Positions 1-10,890 of a stretch of DNA of 64,000 bases are shown here, piece by piece; position 1 is the first letter of the stretch, and the number at the start of each line of letters is the position of its first letter. The translations under genes and the position numbers were made by a program. Under the pieces are notes generated by a model. The model did no database searches. It had not been told where the DNA came from and saw only the letters and a list, made by a program, of their open reading frames with translations. The DNA comes from Brachycybe producta (Eukaryota > Arthropoda > Diplopoda > Playtdesmida > Andrognathidae), in NCBI GenBank assembly GCA_036925085.1, contig JAUPFP010000036.1:2170001-2234000 (forward strand). Direction: 5' to 3'.

Positions 1-857
1 ACAAGATACGTGTTAAAACAACCACGAGAACGAAACTCAGTGTCGAAACGAGGATCGTGAACCCTTCTCACGTCAACCGACGCCAACCACGTGCCCATGG
101 AAACGTCTTCGCTTTTATAATGTTTCAGATAATCCATGTTCTTAGCAACGTATCGCACCATATCGGCCGAAAGAACGTAACCACCACCGAGAGCATACGG
201 CAGATAATTATCACACAACACGTAATCTTTTTCAGACCACTTACCACTTCTGTAAACGCGAGCCTTACCGTTAAAAAAACCCCAATAAAGTCGATTCTTG
301 ATCTCGAGAGACTCCAGTTCGTAAACGATGTCGTCGACACGAGCAAACGTGTCGTCATCCGTCTTCAGGAGAAACCTAAAGTCCACATTGACATCGACCC
401 ACTTCAAACTGTGAATTAATTTTGCGGTCAGACTAGAATAAGTGTCGTTAACATTAGAAAGAAATAGAATGTCCTGAAAACGAGCGATTTCCGACTTGAG
501 AGTCCGTCTTTCGTCGTCGTCCATGACGCTTTCTCCAATCGCGAACAAGTGTAAAACGTCGCTACGAACATCCTTCAACCAAGTCTGTCTTATCGTAACT
601 CTTCGTTCCATATTCGCGGCTGATGTCAAAATGAGAACGACGAGAAACGAAGACAACTTCGGAGTTGTCGATCCCGATTTAAGAACTCCGAACATCCCAC
701 AACGTCCTTCTTCATTGCAGGAAGACAACTGACAAGAAAGCAAACAATAAACGACTCCTAGAAACAGGAATACGAGACATGTAGTGGCAAATATGGCATA
801 ACGGAAGACGAAACTTTGGCACAAAGGCATTCGAAACGACTTTTGAGACAATCCCAT
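1..857 (-). CDS. B3GALT6: Beta-1,3-galactosyltransferase 6 (galactosyltransferase II), 3' end cut by window
   Basis: This is a single-exon frame, open on the minus strand from 857 to the window edge with no stop, about 285 codons seen. It transfers the second galactose (beta-1,3) of the glycosaminoglycan linker tetrasaccharide in the Golgi. A short basic N-terminus is followed by one membrane anchor (ATTCLVFLFLGVVYCLL), as expected of a type II Golgi enzyme. Family landmarks follow in order: the R-x-T-I-R-x-T-W-L motif, the acidic metal-binding motif KTDDDTFARVDD, RLYWGFF, then LPYALGGGYVLSADMV, SEDVSMGTWLA and HDPRFDTEFRSRGC. These match animal B3GALT6 closely and separate it from other beta-1,3-GalTs. 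The first in-frame ATG after an upstream TGA is at 857; a second ATG at 830 lies nearer the anchor and is also possible. Missing: roughly the last 50 residues. Identity is from recognition of the family, not a search. Confidence 0.93.
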   Translation of the reverse strand, partial: MGLSQKSFRMPLCQSFVFRYAIFATTCLVFLFLGVVYCLLSCQLSSCNEEGRCGMFGVLKSGSTTPKLSSFLVVLILTSAANMERRVTIRQTWLKDVRSDVLHLFAIGESVMDDDERRTLKSEIARFQDILFLSNVNDTYSSLTAKLIHSLKWVDVNVDFRFLLKTDDDTFARVDDIVYELESLEIKNRLYWGFFNGKARVYRSGKWSEKDYVLCDNYLPYALGGGYVLSADMVRYVAKNMDYLKHYKSEDVSMGTWLASVDVRRVHDPRFDTEFRSRGCFNTYL

Positions 858-1629
858 ATCTCCGGTTCTTCTCCGCAGTTCTCAATATCTGTAATGAATA
901 ATTCGTGATAATAATAATTAGTAAAAATAATGTGATAAAAGACGTTAAATTATGAAACTTGGAACTACCAAATAGCCCGACTTTTATAAAAGTCCAACAT
1001 GGCAAATGCGAATTTTTATAAAATTGACACTTCAGACCCAACCCAGGCTATGGGCTTTAGCTAACCTTTATACAAAAGCCCACTGGCCCACGGGGCTAAC
1101 ATACCTTTTATATAGATATATGAGGCTATATTCGAAACCAAAAGAAAACGCTGTCAAGTGTTTACAACAACAACTGCAGCGATGACACATTTACAACTCA
1201 CGGTATTTACCGCAATTGTACGGAGACAATTTGTACCAGTTAACAAACGTTTACGAAGACACATGACGGTAAAAAAAAAATGTTTTCAGACTAAAAACCT
1301 ATCAAATAGACAAAATCGAGCCGTGCTGATCGAGCTCCATGTCCTTCATGGTATTTAGTAGACAATGTAGTGATGGGCGATTTCGATATTTTGATATATC
1401 GATATTTTTTAAAATATCGAGTATCGTTGATACTTTTTAAAATATCGAGATTTTTAACACAAGTTACTCAAGTTACTTTTTTTTTAAAACAAATTGACCA
1501 TTTAATAGAAAGTAGAAGGGTCATAGAAGAAAAGAAAATTTGTTTCTTGTTAATATCTTTAAAAAACAAACGTTTTAAGAACAAGAATTTTAACAATAAA
1601 TGTATTTAAGATCATTTTAACAATTGAAA
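858..1629. other. Intergenic, no gene seen
   Basis: No convincing reading frame on either strand. A possible 3' splice site on the minus strand near 889 (TTCATTACAG) could belong to a B3GALT6 5' UTR intron. Around 1370-1450 there is a stretch rich in ATCGATA and ATATCGA palindromes, of the kind found near ends of old DNA transposons. Otherwise AT-rich. Confidence 0.5.
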
Positions 1630-3125
1630 ACAATAAAATTTAACAGACACCACTGAGATTTGAACCCATGCACAACAGAACAGAAAGCAGTGACGTTAAA
1701 CCCACAGCCAAACTGACAACTGCAACAGCAAGTGTAATAAAGTCATTCTTAGGAACCTTCTCAACCTTGAATGTTTCAGAAAAAAAAAATTTAAAAAAAA
1801 TTCAGCCAAAGTAGATGGAGCCACCATCTCCATTAAAAAAATTTTGCCAAAAAGCAAAAACTTTTTTTGGAGGTATAGGATTTTTAACATAGAACTTTTT
1901 TAATTAATGTTTGAAATGTTTGAAGACAGGGGCGCTACAATCAACTATTACATAGAGTCCATGTATAAGCTGACCGTGTTAGGTTAGGTTAGTGTTGGGT
2001 TAGGTTAGGTTAGTGAGTTAGTTTTACAGGCAAGTAAAGACAGTAAGATACAGTCGTTTGCCCCACCCTTTTTATGAGGACTGGCAACTTCTAATTGGTT
2101 GGTTATGCAGTCTGCCGTCACATGCTCCTCCCTTTTCAATGTCGAACCACACAACAATGTCAACAAACCAATTAGAAGTTGCTTTTCCCATAAGTTTAGA
2201 AATTAAAAAAAAAATGAAAATTAACAGACATAGCTGAGGCTCGAACCTGAGACCTCCAATTAAGATTGACATGATGTTAACACATCAGCTAAACTGAAAG
2301 CTTTGATAGCCCTCTTAATAAATTTTACATATGAATTGTTTAACAATATGTAAACCAATAAAAAAAAATTTAAAAAAAATTAGCCAAAGTAGATGGAGCC
2401 ACCGTCTCCATTAAAATTTTTTTGCCAAAAAGCAAAAACTTTTTTTGGAGGTATAGGATTTTTAACATAGAACTTTTTTAATTAATGTTTCAAATGTTTG
2501 AAGACAGGGGCGCTACAATCAACTATGACATAGAGTCCATGTATAAGGTCTTAGGTTAGGTTAGTGGGTTAGTGTTACTGACAAGTAAATACAGTAAGAT
2601 ACAGTCGTTTGCCCCACCCTTTTTATGAGGACTGACAACTTCTAATTGGTTGGTTATATAGTCTGAAGTCACATGCTCCGCCCTTTTCAATGTCGAACCA
2701 CACAACAAACCAATTAGAAGTTGCTTTTCCCATAATTTTAGAAATTAAAAAAAAACGAAAATTAACAGACATCAATGAGGTTCGAACCTGAGACCTCCAC
2801 CTAAGAAAGCAGGAATGCAAACACATCAGCTAAACTGACAACTGTGTAAAACAGTTAATAAATTATACTTATGAATTGTTTGACAATACATAAACCAATT
2901 AAAAAAAATTAAAAAAAATCAGCCAAAGTAGATGGAGCCACCATCTCCATTAAAATTTTTTTGCCAAAAAGTAAAAACTTTTTTTGGAGGTATAGGATTT
3001 TTAACATAGAACTATTTTAATTAATGTTTGAAATGTTTGAAGACAGGGGCGCTACAATCAACTATTACATAGAGTCCATGTATAAGGTATTAGGTTAGGT
3101 TAGGTTAGTGGGTTAGGCTATGTTA
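1630..3125 (-). repeat. Satellite array, left block (about 3 units, reverse orientation)
   Basis: About three units of the satellite that fills 5876-10890, here in the opposite orientation. The landmark TAGAGTCCATGTATAAG occurs at 1953, 2531 and 3070, giving spacings of 578 and 539 bases. Each unit contains a minus-strand tRNA-like segment (about 1640-1725, 2225-2300, 2770-2845), the block with GATGGAGCCACC, a palindromic stretch around CAACTTCTAATTGGTTGG, and short TTAGGTTAGGTTAG runs. Open frames here are repeat shadows. Confidence 0.85.
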
Positions 3126-4449
3126 GTGGAGGGGGGGGGGGGGGGGGGGGGGTTAGAGTTTAAGAGGGAAAATTTACAATTTGAAAAAGTATACATGCAT
3201 AACTCATGTTTAAGAGAATAACAATAGATGCCGCTAGCATCTCCATTAAAAAAATTCTTAAATTTTGGAGGGGAATTTTGGTGGGTCGGAGTGAGAGGCT
3301 AGTTGTCGTTATAACAAGTAGTCGTTGTTATAATTTGAGCCATATGTCCAATAACACAACCAATATATTTCTAATGATGTGACGTCACACTGCTGATAAA
3401 TCAATGAATTAAGGCATGTGCGAGAAATAAACAGGCATATAAATCTGCCTCATCAAAAAAAAATAAGCTCGTGACGTCAAAAGGGTTGATGTTTAATATA
3501 GGATTAATGCCACAAGTCTAAATTATTCGTCAACCCTAATGACGTCAAAAGCTTCTTCTTACGATAAGGCAAGGTATAATCAAATACCTGCTGCTACGAG
3601 TGCCATCTAGTGACATAATGACAAAACTATTGAAGTTGAATGCTATGAATGGCTATTTGTAAAGCTTACTAAAGGTAAATATGAACAGGTTTACGTCTTT
3701 GTAGAATACGATTAATTTACATTTTTCTTTGCTTGTCTACGTTTTTTTTAAAAAACGTTTTTTTTTTAATTTTCATTTTCCATTTCCCAGTGTCAAACAG
3801 TTTTTAAAATAAAATTTAAAAAATGTTTTTCAGATTTACTATCATATAGTGAAGGTAATTAAAATGACTTAATTCACGAATCTGACATAATTTATATTCT
3901 TAATTCATTAATTTGCATTTCACTGCTAATGTAAACTTTGTATTTTTACCTATCGTAAAACTGAAACAATCACGAATCAGGATTCACCACCAACATACCT
4001 AAAAAAAGGCTTTATTTTATTTTTTGCAAAAAACAAACACTTTCTAATTTACATTTCTAACTGAATCATTCAGTAATCTCCGGGACAGAAAGAAAGAAAA
4101 TTGATCGGTTTAAAACTGATCAATTTTCTTTCTTTCTTGTGTTTTTCTTTTCCCGCCGTTTAATTTTTCCGTCACCGTTTTTTTAAACACTTTTTTTTTA
4201 ATTTACAACACTGTTTAAAACACATTGAAGTTTCTCTTCATTTTATACCTGAAAGACAGAAGGAACTAAGTTCAAGACGATTTTAACACTTTAGAGCCAC
4301 CTTAAGAGAAACTTGAGTGTTTTAGAAACTAGAATTGAAATTACACGTACAGAAACGTTCTTTTCTATAATTATTTTTTATTTCAATCACCAATAATTAA
4401 TTTATTATTTATTTTATATTATTTATTTTTCTATAAAAGTAAATAAAGG
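3126..4449. other. Non-coding stretch between left array and FBXO42 fragment
   Basis: A poly-G run of about 22 lies at 3131-3152. 3350-3610 carries CRE-like TGACGTCA palindromes and shares several blocks with 11810-12130 on the other side of the right array (for example GACGTCAaAAGCTTCTT and the TAGGATTAATG-type stretch). Minus-strand kelch exons that would complete FBXO42 were looked for here and not found. The remainder is AT-rich with no gene. Confidence 0.5.
4085..4140. repeat. Short inverted repeat (hairpin)
   Basis: Arms of about 22 bases, AGAAAGAAAGAAAATTGATC and its complement, around an 11-base spacer GGTTTAAAACT. It is close to a perfect stem. No conserved function is recognised. 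Confidence 0.75.
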
Positions 4450-4569
4450 ATGTCGAAACTGGGATCAATGGTACAACTGGATTGGTATTTATCTCCAGAA
4501 GGAGCAGAAATATTAAAAGTATTATTACAACCAAATGTTTACAAAAGGAAACAATATGGTAAATGTTAA
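4450..4569 (+). CDS. Possible very small ORF or first exon, unrecognised
   Basis: A 39-codon frame, MSKLGSMVQLDWYLSPEGA..., ends in TAA at 4567-4569. A GTAAAT at 4560 could be a splice donor, but the next AG (4614) leads straight into a dispersed repeat, so splicing adds only repeat-derived residues. The composition looks more protein-like than the flanks. I do not recognise it, and it may be chance. Confidence 0.18.
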   Translation: MSKLGSMVQLDWYLSPEGAEILKVLLQPNVYKRKQYGKC

Positions 4570-4619
4570 ATAAACACTAACTTAGTGAACTATTTAACTC
4601 AGTTTGTTCTTACAGTTTC

Positions 4620-4825
4620 AGAAGAGCAAAACTCAGAAGAAATTGAAAGTGTTAGAAACTAGAACGGTAGCCGAATCACTTAATACTATTTTCATATTGA
4701 GATCTTTAAAAATAAACTTTTTATAGACAAAAATGAAAAAATATCACTTATTTTCAAACTAACATAAAAAGCTAATTTTAAAATAAATCAACTTGAAAAT
4801 ACTCCTTAGTGATTGAATTTGTGCA
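4620..4825. mobile_element. Family B palindromic element, partial
   Basis: Carries the family B signature (TTAGAAACTAGAA...GGTAGC, then ATAAACTTTTTATAGACAAAAA, then the complementary ACATAAAAAGCT and TTAGTGATTGA). It ends immediately beside the last recognisable FBXO42 codons at about 4830, so its insertion may have cut that gene. Confidence 0.6.
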
Positions 4826-4829
4826 AAAA

Positions 4830-5465
4830 CCTTTTGGAGGTGGATATGTACCTACGTTAATAAATAAAAAACCTTTACTAGTCTTAAAAACGTGTGAAAC
4901 ACAAAGACAAACCGACGACCAAAGGTCTTATCCAACGTCTACTATTCAAATCTAATCGCCACAGATCGTTAAAAGTCGTATTTGTAGATGCGTAACCTCC
5001 GAAAACGAACATCGAGTCTTTATATCTACAACAAATGTGTCCGAATCGAGCGGCGATCGTCGGAAACGAACTTTTGGCATGATGAAACCAGACAACGTTC
5101 ATGTTCTTAACGTCTCTCACAAAACTCGTCCGTTTTCTCTTAATCATCACTGAAATTATAATTAAAATGATAAAAACACGTCCTTCAAATAACAAATTTC
5201 CTTATTCTTTAACAGTTTTACGTTACCTTGAACCAAATCACGCCATTCTTTACATACTAACATACAATTCTTATAATCTTCGTAAGGAGAAACGAAGTTC
5301 AGAATGAATTCGAGAACTTCTGACGGTAAATTTCGTATATTGACTGATTCTAGATGCGAAAAAAAACGAACAAAAGACGATGTTTATGATAGAAATCAAA
5401 GTTCATTCAAGTTAAAAACCACTTTAAAAACACTTTTAAAGCATAAATATACTCTTACCCGCCAT
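4830..5465 (-). pseudogene. FBXO42: F-box only protein 42, 5' exons only (truncated or unusually interrupted)
   Basis: FBXO42 is the substrate receptor of an SCF ubiquitin ligase, an F-box followed by kelch repeats. Minus-strand exons: 5465-5459 (ATG GCG G, donor GTAAGA), 5349-5227 (F-box: RNLPSEVLEFILNFVSPYED, then LVCKEWRDLVQ, donor GTAACG), 5149-4913 (first kelch: ARFGHICCRYKDSMFVFGGY, then FNDLWRLDLNSRRWIRPL), and the start of a fourth exon at 4851 (TYPPPKG). Phases agree across all junctions, and the kelch stretch is very close to the FBXO42 family. After about 4830 the frame runs into a dispersed repeat and no later kelch exon is visible down to B3GALT6 at 857. The family normally has several more kelch repeats and a long C-terminus. 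It is therefore a broken copy, or the rest lies elsewhere; an intact frame in the visible part suggests the break is recent. The donor of the third exon (GTTTGT) is weak. Confidence 0.8.
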
Positions 5466-5559
5466 AAGTGAAGATAATGTTCAAATTTATAAGTAGATTT
5501 AACAAAATCTACGATTAAAACCGTTCAAAAACAATGAAATTCGACAGAAACAACGAAAA

Positions 5560-5875
5560 TCGTGAAATCGACAATAAATAATTTCATGTGTCTCCACATA
5601 ATAATACTAGTTAGCGACATCGTCTTTGTTAATTTCTTATTAGAAAGTGATGATGCTCATAAAAAGGGCGGGGCAAACAAAATTCTAATGCTGTGCATAG
5701 ATTCCTGTGTACTACGGTTATTTAGGGTTATTTTGTTGATATTTGGTCTGATGCTCATGAAGAGGGCGGGGCAAACGAATTTTTTGTGCAGGATCCAAAC
5801 ACCTGTCCCAACACTACACCTAACATAACTCTTTCTTTGTCTTATGTCAAGGTTGGTAGAGAGAAGAATCTAACC
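5560..5875. repeat. Degenerate palindromic/GC-box element upstream of FBXO42
   Basis: Two copies of TGATGCTCAT(A/G)A(A/G)(A/G)AGGGCGGGGCAAAC (5650 and 5751) relate this stretch to the MITE at 61405-61606. No gene is seen; the frame here is a repeat shadow. Confidence 0.5.
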
Positions 5876-8800
5876 CAACTAATCTAACCCAACACTAACC
5901 CACTAGCCTAACCTAACCTAACACCTTATACATGGACTCTATGTAATAGTTGATTGTAGCGCCCCTGTCTTCAAACATTTGAAACATTAATTAAAAAAGT
6001 TCTATGTTAAAAATCCTATACCTCCAAAAAAAGTTTTTGCTTTTTAGCAAAAAAATTTTAATGGAGACGGTGGCTCCATCTACTTTGGCTGAGTTTTTTA
6101 AAATTTTTTTTATTGGTTTACATATTGTTAAACAATTCATAAGTATAATTTATTAAGAGGGCTTTCACAGCTTTGAGTTTAGCTGATGTGTTAACATCAC
6201 GGCAATCTTAGCTGGAGGTCTCAGGTTCGAGCCTCAGCTATGTCTGTTTATTTTTTTTTAATTTCTAAAATTATGGGAAAGGCAACTGCTAATTGGTTTG
6301 TTGTGTGGTTGACGTTGAAAAGGGTGGAGCATGTGACATCAAACTACATAACCAACCAATTAGAAGTTGCCAGTCCTCATAAAAAGGGTGGGGCAAACGA
6401 CTGTATCTTGCTGTCTTTACTTGCATGTAACACTAACCCACTAACTTAACCCAACACTAGCCCACTAACCTAACCTAACCTAAGACCTTATACATGGACT
6501 CTATATAATAGTTGATTGTAGTGCCCCTGTCTTCAAATATTTGAAACATTAATTTAAAAAGTTCTATGTTAAAAATCCTATACCTCCAAAAAAAGTTTTT
6601 GCTTTTTGGCAAAAAATTTTTAATGGAGACGGTGGCTCCATCTACTTTGGCTGATTTTTTTTAATTTTTTTATTGGTTTACATATTGTTAAACAATTCAT
6701 AAGTATAATTTATTAAAAGAGCTTTCACAGCTTTGAGTTTAGCTGATGTGTTAACATCATGGCAATCTTAGCTGGAGGTCTCAGGTTCAAGCCTCAGCTA
6801 TGTCTGTTCTTTTTTTTTAATTTCTAAAATTATGGGAAAAGCAATTGCTAATTGGTTTGTTGTGTGGTTGACGTTGAAAAGGGCGGAGCATGTGACATCA
6901 AACTACATAACCAACCAATTAGAAGTTGCCAGTCCTCATAAAAAGGGTGGGGCAAATGACTGTATCTTGCTGTCATTACTTGCATCTAACACTAATCCAC
7001 TAACCTAACCCAACACTAGCCCACTAACCTAACCTAACCTAAGACCTTATACATGGACTTTATGTAATAGTTGATTGTAGTGCCCCTGTCTTCAAACATT
7101 TGAAACATTAATTAAAAAAGTTCTATGTTAAAAATCCTATACCTCCAAAAAAAGTTTTTGCTTTTTGGCAAAAAATTTTAATGGAGACGGTGGCTCCATC
7201 TACTTTGGCTGATTTTTTTTAATTTTTATTTATTGGTTTAAGGATTGTTAAACAATTTATAAGAATAATTTATAAAATGTGCTTTCACTGTTGTCAACTT
7301 AGCTGATGTGCTAACATCCATGCTTTGTTAACTGGAGGTCTCAGGTTCGAGCCTCAGCTGTGGCTGTTAGATTTCTTTTTTTTTAAATTTCTAAAATTAT
7401 GGGAAAAGCAACTTCTAATTGGTTTGTTGTGTGGTTGACGTTGAAAAGCGCGGAGCATGTGACGTCAAACTACATAACCAACCAATTAGAAGTTGCCAGT
7501 CCTCATAAAAAAGGTGGGGCAAACGACTGTATCTTGCTGTCTTTACTTGCATGTAACACTAACCCACTAACTTAACCCAACATTAGCCCACTAACCTAAC
7601 CTAACCTAAGACCTTATACATGGACTCTATGTAATAGTTGATTGTAGCGCCCCTGTCTTCAAACATTTGAAACATTAATTAAAAAAGTTCTATGTTAAAA
7701 ATCCTATACCTCCAAAAAAAGTTTTTGATTTTTGGCAAAAAATTTTTAATGGAGATGGTGGCTCCATCTACTTTGGCTGATTTTTTTTAATTTTTATTTA
7801 TTGGTTTAAGTATTGTTAAACAATTTATAAGAATAATTTATTAAATGTGCTTTCGCTGTTGTCACCTTAGCTGATGTGCTAACATCCATGCTTTGTTAAC
7901 TGGAGGTCTCAGGTTTGAGCCTCAGCTATGTCTGTTAATTTTCACTTTTTTTTAATTTTTAAAATTATGGGAAAAGCAACTTCTAATTGGTTTGTTGCGT
8001 GGTTCGACGTTGAAAAGGGCGGAACATGTGACTTTTGACTATATAACCAACCAATTAGAAGTTGCCAGTCCTCATAAGAAGGGTGGGGCAAACGACTGTA
8101 TTTTACTGTCTTTACTTGCCTGTAACACTAACCCACTAAAATAACCTAACCCAACACCTTATACATGGACTCTATGTAATAGTTGATTGTAGTGCCCCTG
8201 TCTTCAAACATTTGAAACATTAATTAAAAAAGTTCTATGTTAAAAATCCTATACCTCCAAAAAAAGTTTTTGCTTTTTGGCAAAAAATTTTTAATGGAGA
8301 CGGTGGCTCCATCTACTTTGGCTGATTTTTTAAAATTATTTTTATTGGTTTACATATTGTTAAACAATTCATAAGTATAAGTTTTTAAGAGGGCTTTCAC
8401 AGCTTTGAGTTTAGCTGATGTGTTAACATCACGGTAATCTTAGCTGGAGGTCTCAGGTTCGAGCCTCAGCTATGTCTGTTTATTTTTTTAATTTCTAAAA
8501 TTATGGGAAAAGCAACTGCTAATTGGTTTGTTGTGTGGTTGACGTTGAAAAGGGCGGAGCATGTGACGTCAAACTACATAACCAACCAATTAGAAGTTGC
8601 CAGTCCTCATAAAAAGGGTGGGGCAAACGACTGTATCTTGCTGTCTTTACTTGCATGTAACACTAACCCACTAACTTAACCCAACACTAGCCCACTAACC
8701 TAACCTAACCTAAGACCTTATACATGGACTCTATGTAATAGTTGATTGTAGCGCCCCTGTCTTCAAACATTTGAAACATTAATTAAAAAAGTTCTATGTT

Positions 8801-10890
8801 AAAAATCCTATACCTCCAAAAAAAGTTTTTGATTTTTGGCAAAAAATTTTTAATGGAGATGGTGGCTCCATCTACTTTGGCTGATTTTTTTTAATTTTTA
8901 TTTATTGGTTTAAGTATTGTTAAACAATTTATAAGAATAATTTATTAAATGTGCTTTCGCTGTTGTCACCTTAGCTGATGTGCTAACATCCATGCTTTGT
9001 TAACTGGAGGTCTCAGGTTCGAGCCTCAGCTATGTCTGTTAATTTTCACTTTTTTTTAATTTTTAAAATTATGGGAAAAGCAACTTCTAATTGGTTTGTT
9101 GCGTGGTTCGACGTTGAAAAGGGCGGAACATGTGACTTTTGACTATATAACCAACCAATTAGAAGTTGCCAGTCCTCATAAGAAGGGTGGGGCAAACGAC
9201 TGTATTTTACTGTCTTTACTTGCCTGTAACACTAACCCACTAAAATAACCTAACCCAACACCTTATACATGGACTCTATGTAATAGTTGATTGTAGTGCC
9301 CCTGTCTTCAAACATTTGAAACATTAATTAAAAAAGTTCTATGTTAAAAATCCTATACCTCCAAAAAAAGTTTTTGCTTTTTGGCAAAAAATTTTTAATG
9401 GAGACGGTGGCTCCATCTACTTTGGCTGATTTTTTAAAATTATTTTTATTGGTTTACATATTGTTAAACAATTCATAAGTATAAGTTTTTAAGAGGGCTT
9501 TCACAGCTTTGAGTTTAGCTGATGTGTTAACATCACGGTAATCTTAGCTGGAGGTCTCAGGTTCGAGCCTCAGCTATGTCTGTTTATTTTTTTAATTTCT
9601 AAAATTATGGGAAAAGCAACTGCTAATTGGTTTGTTGTGTGGTTGACGTTGAAAAGGGCAGAGCATGTGACGTCAAACTACATAACCAACCAATTAGAAG
9701 TTGCCAGTCCTCATAAAAAGGGTGGGGCAAACGACTGTATCTTGCTGTCTTTACTTGCATGTAACACTAACCCACTAACTTAACCCAACACTAGCCCACT
9801 AACCTAACCTAACCTAAGACCTTATACATGGACTCTATGTAATAGTTGATTGTAGCGCCCCTGTCTTCAAACATTTGAAACATTAATTAAAAACGTTCTA
9901 TGTTAAAAATCCTATACCTCCAAAAAAAGTTTTTGCTTTTTGGCAAAAAATTTTTAATGGAGACGGTGGCTCCATCTACTTTGGCTGATTTTTTTTAATT
10001 TTTATTTATTGGTTTAAGGATTGTTAAACAATTTATAAGAATAATTTATAAAATGTGCTTTCACTGTTGTCAACTTAGCTGATGTGCTAACATCCATGCT
10101 TTGTTAACTGGAGGTCTCAGGTTCGAGCCTCAGCTGTGGCTGTTAGATTTCTTTTTTTTTAAATTTCTAAAATTATGGGAAAAGCAACTTCTAATTGGTT
10201 TGTTGTGTGGTTCGACGTTGAAAAGGGCGGAGCATGTGACGTCAAACTACATAACCAACCAACTAGAAGTTGCCAGTCCTCATAAAAAGGGTGGGGCAAA
10301 TGACTGTATCTTGCTGTCATTACTTGCATGTAACACTAACCCACTAACTTAACCCAACATTAGCCCACTAACCTAACCTAACCTAAGACCTTATACATGG
10401 ACTCTATGTAATAGTTGATTGTAGCGCCCCTGTCTTCAAACATTTGAAACATTAATTAAAAAAGTTCTATGTTAAAAATCCTATACCTCCAAAAAAAGTT
10501 TTTGATTTTTGGCAAAAAAATTTTAATGGAGACGGTGGCTCCATCTACTTTGGCTGATTTTTTTTAAATTTATTTATTGGTTTACATATTGTTGAACAAT
10601 TCATAAGTATAATTTATTAAGTGTCTTGCCACAGTTGTCTGTTTAGCTGATGTGTTAACGTTGCTGTTTTCTTAACTGGGGGTCTCAGGTTCGAGCCTCA
10701 GTAATTTCTGTTGATTTTCGCTTTTTTTAAATTTTTAAAATTATGGGAAAAGCAACTTCTAATTGGTTTGTTGCGTGGTTCGAGGTTGAAAAGGGCGGAA
10801 CATGTGACTTCAGACTATATAACCAACCAATTAGAAGTTGCTAGTCGTCATAAAAAGGGCGGAGCCAACATGTATTCGTCCCGATTTCTA
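5876..10890 (+). repeat. Satellite array, right block: about nine units of 545-569 bases
   Basis: The landmark CATGGACTCTATGTAATAG starts at 5931, 6493, 7052, 7619, 8164, 8723, 9268, 9827 and 10396 (two copies with one or two changes), so units are 562, 559, 567, 545, 559, 545, 559 and 569 bases long. Unit order: CCTAA-type telomere-like runs; the landmark; a constant block with GGAGACGGTGGCTCCATC; a tRNA-like segment with a B-box; a palindrome with inverted AACTTCTAATTGGTT ends enclosing GGGCGGAGCATGTGAC; GGGTGGGGCAAACGACTGT; then back to CCTAA. Units alternate in type: the 7619 unit matches 8723, 8164 matches 9268, and 7052 matches 9827, a two-unit higher-order repeat of about 1104 bases. 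Open frames of 60-85 codons in it are repeat artefacts. Confidence 0.92.
6161..6246 (+). repeat. tRNA-derived (SINE-like) segment inside the satellite unit, representative copy
   Basis: Resembles a degraded tRNA gene with RNA polymerase III boxes: an A-box-like TTTAGCTGATGTG near 6178-6190 and a good B-box GGTTCGAGCCT at 6224-6234, about 45 bases apart as in a tRNA. Acceptor-stem pairing is poor, so it is not called a working tRNA. Equivalent copies lie near 6727, 7290, 7868, 8408, 8968, 9513, 10075 and 10640 on this strand, and near 1640, 2225 and 2770 on the other. Confidence 0.6.

Noticed and set aside
712-1041. 109-codon minus-strand frame overlapping the B3GALT6 start
   Set aside because: It is another frame of the B3GALT6 5' region; the B3GALT6 frame has the conserved residues.
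1630-10890. Functional tRNA genes in the satellite
   Set aside because: The B-box is good but acceptor and anticodon stems do not pair; better read as a SINE-type relic.
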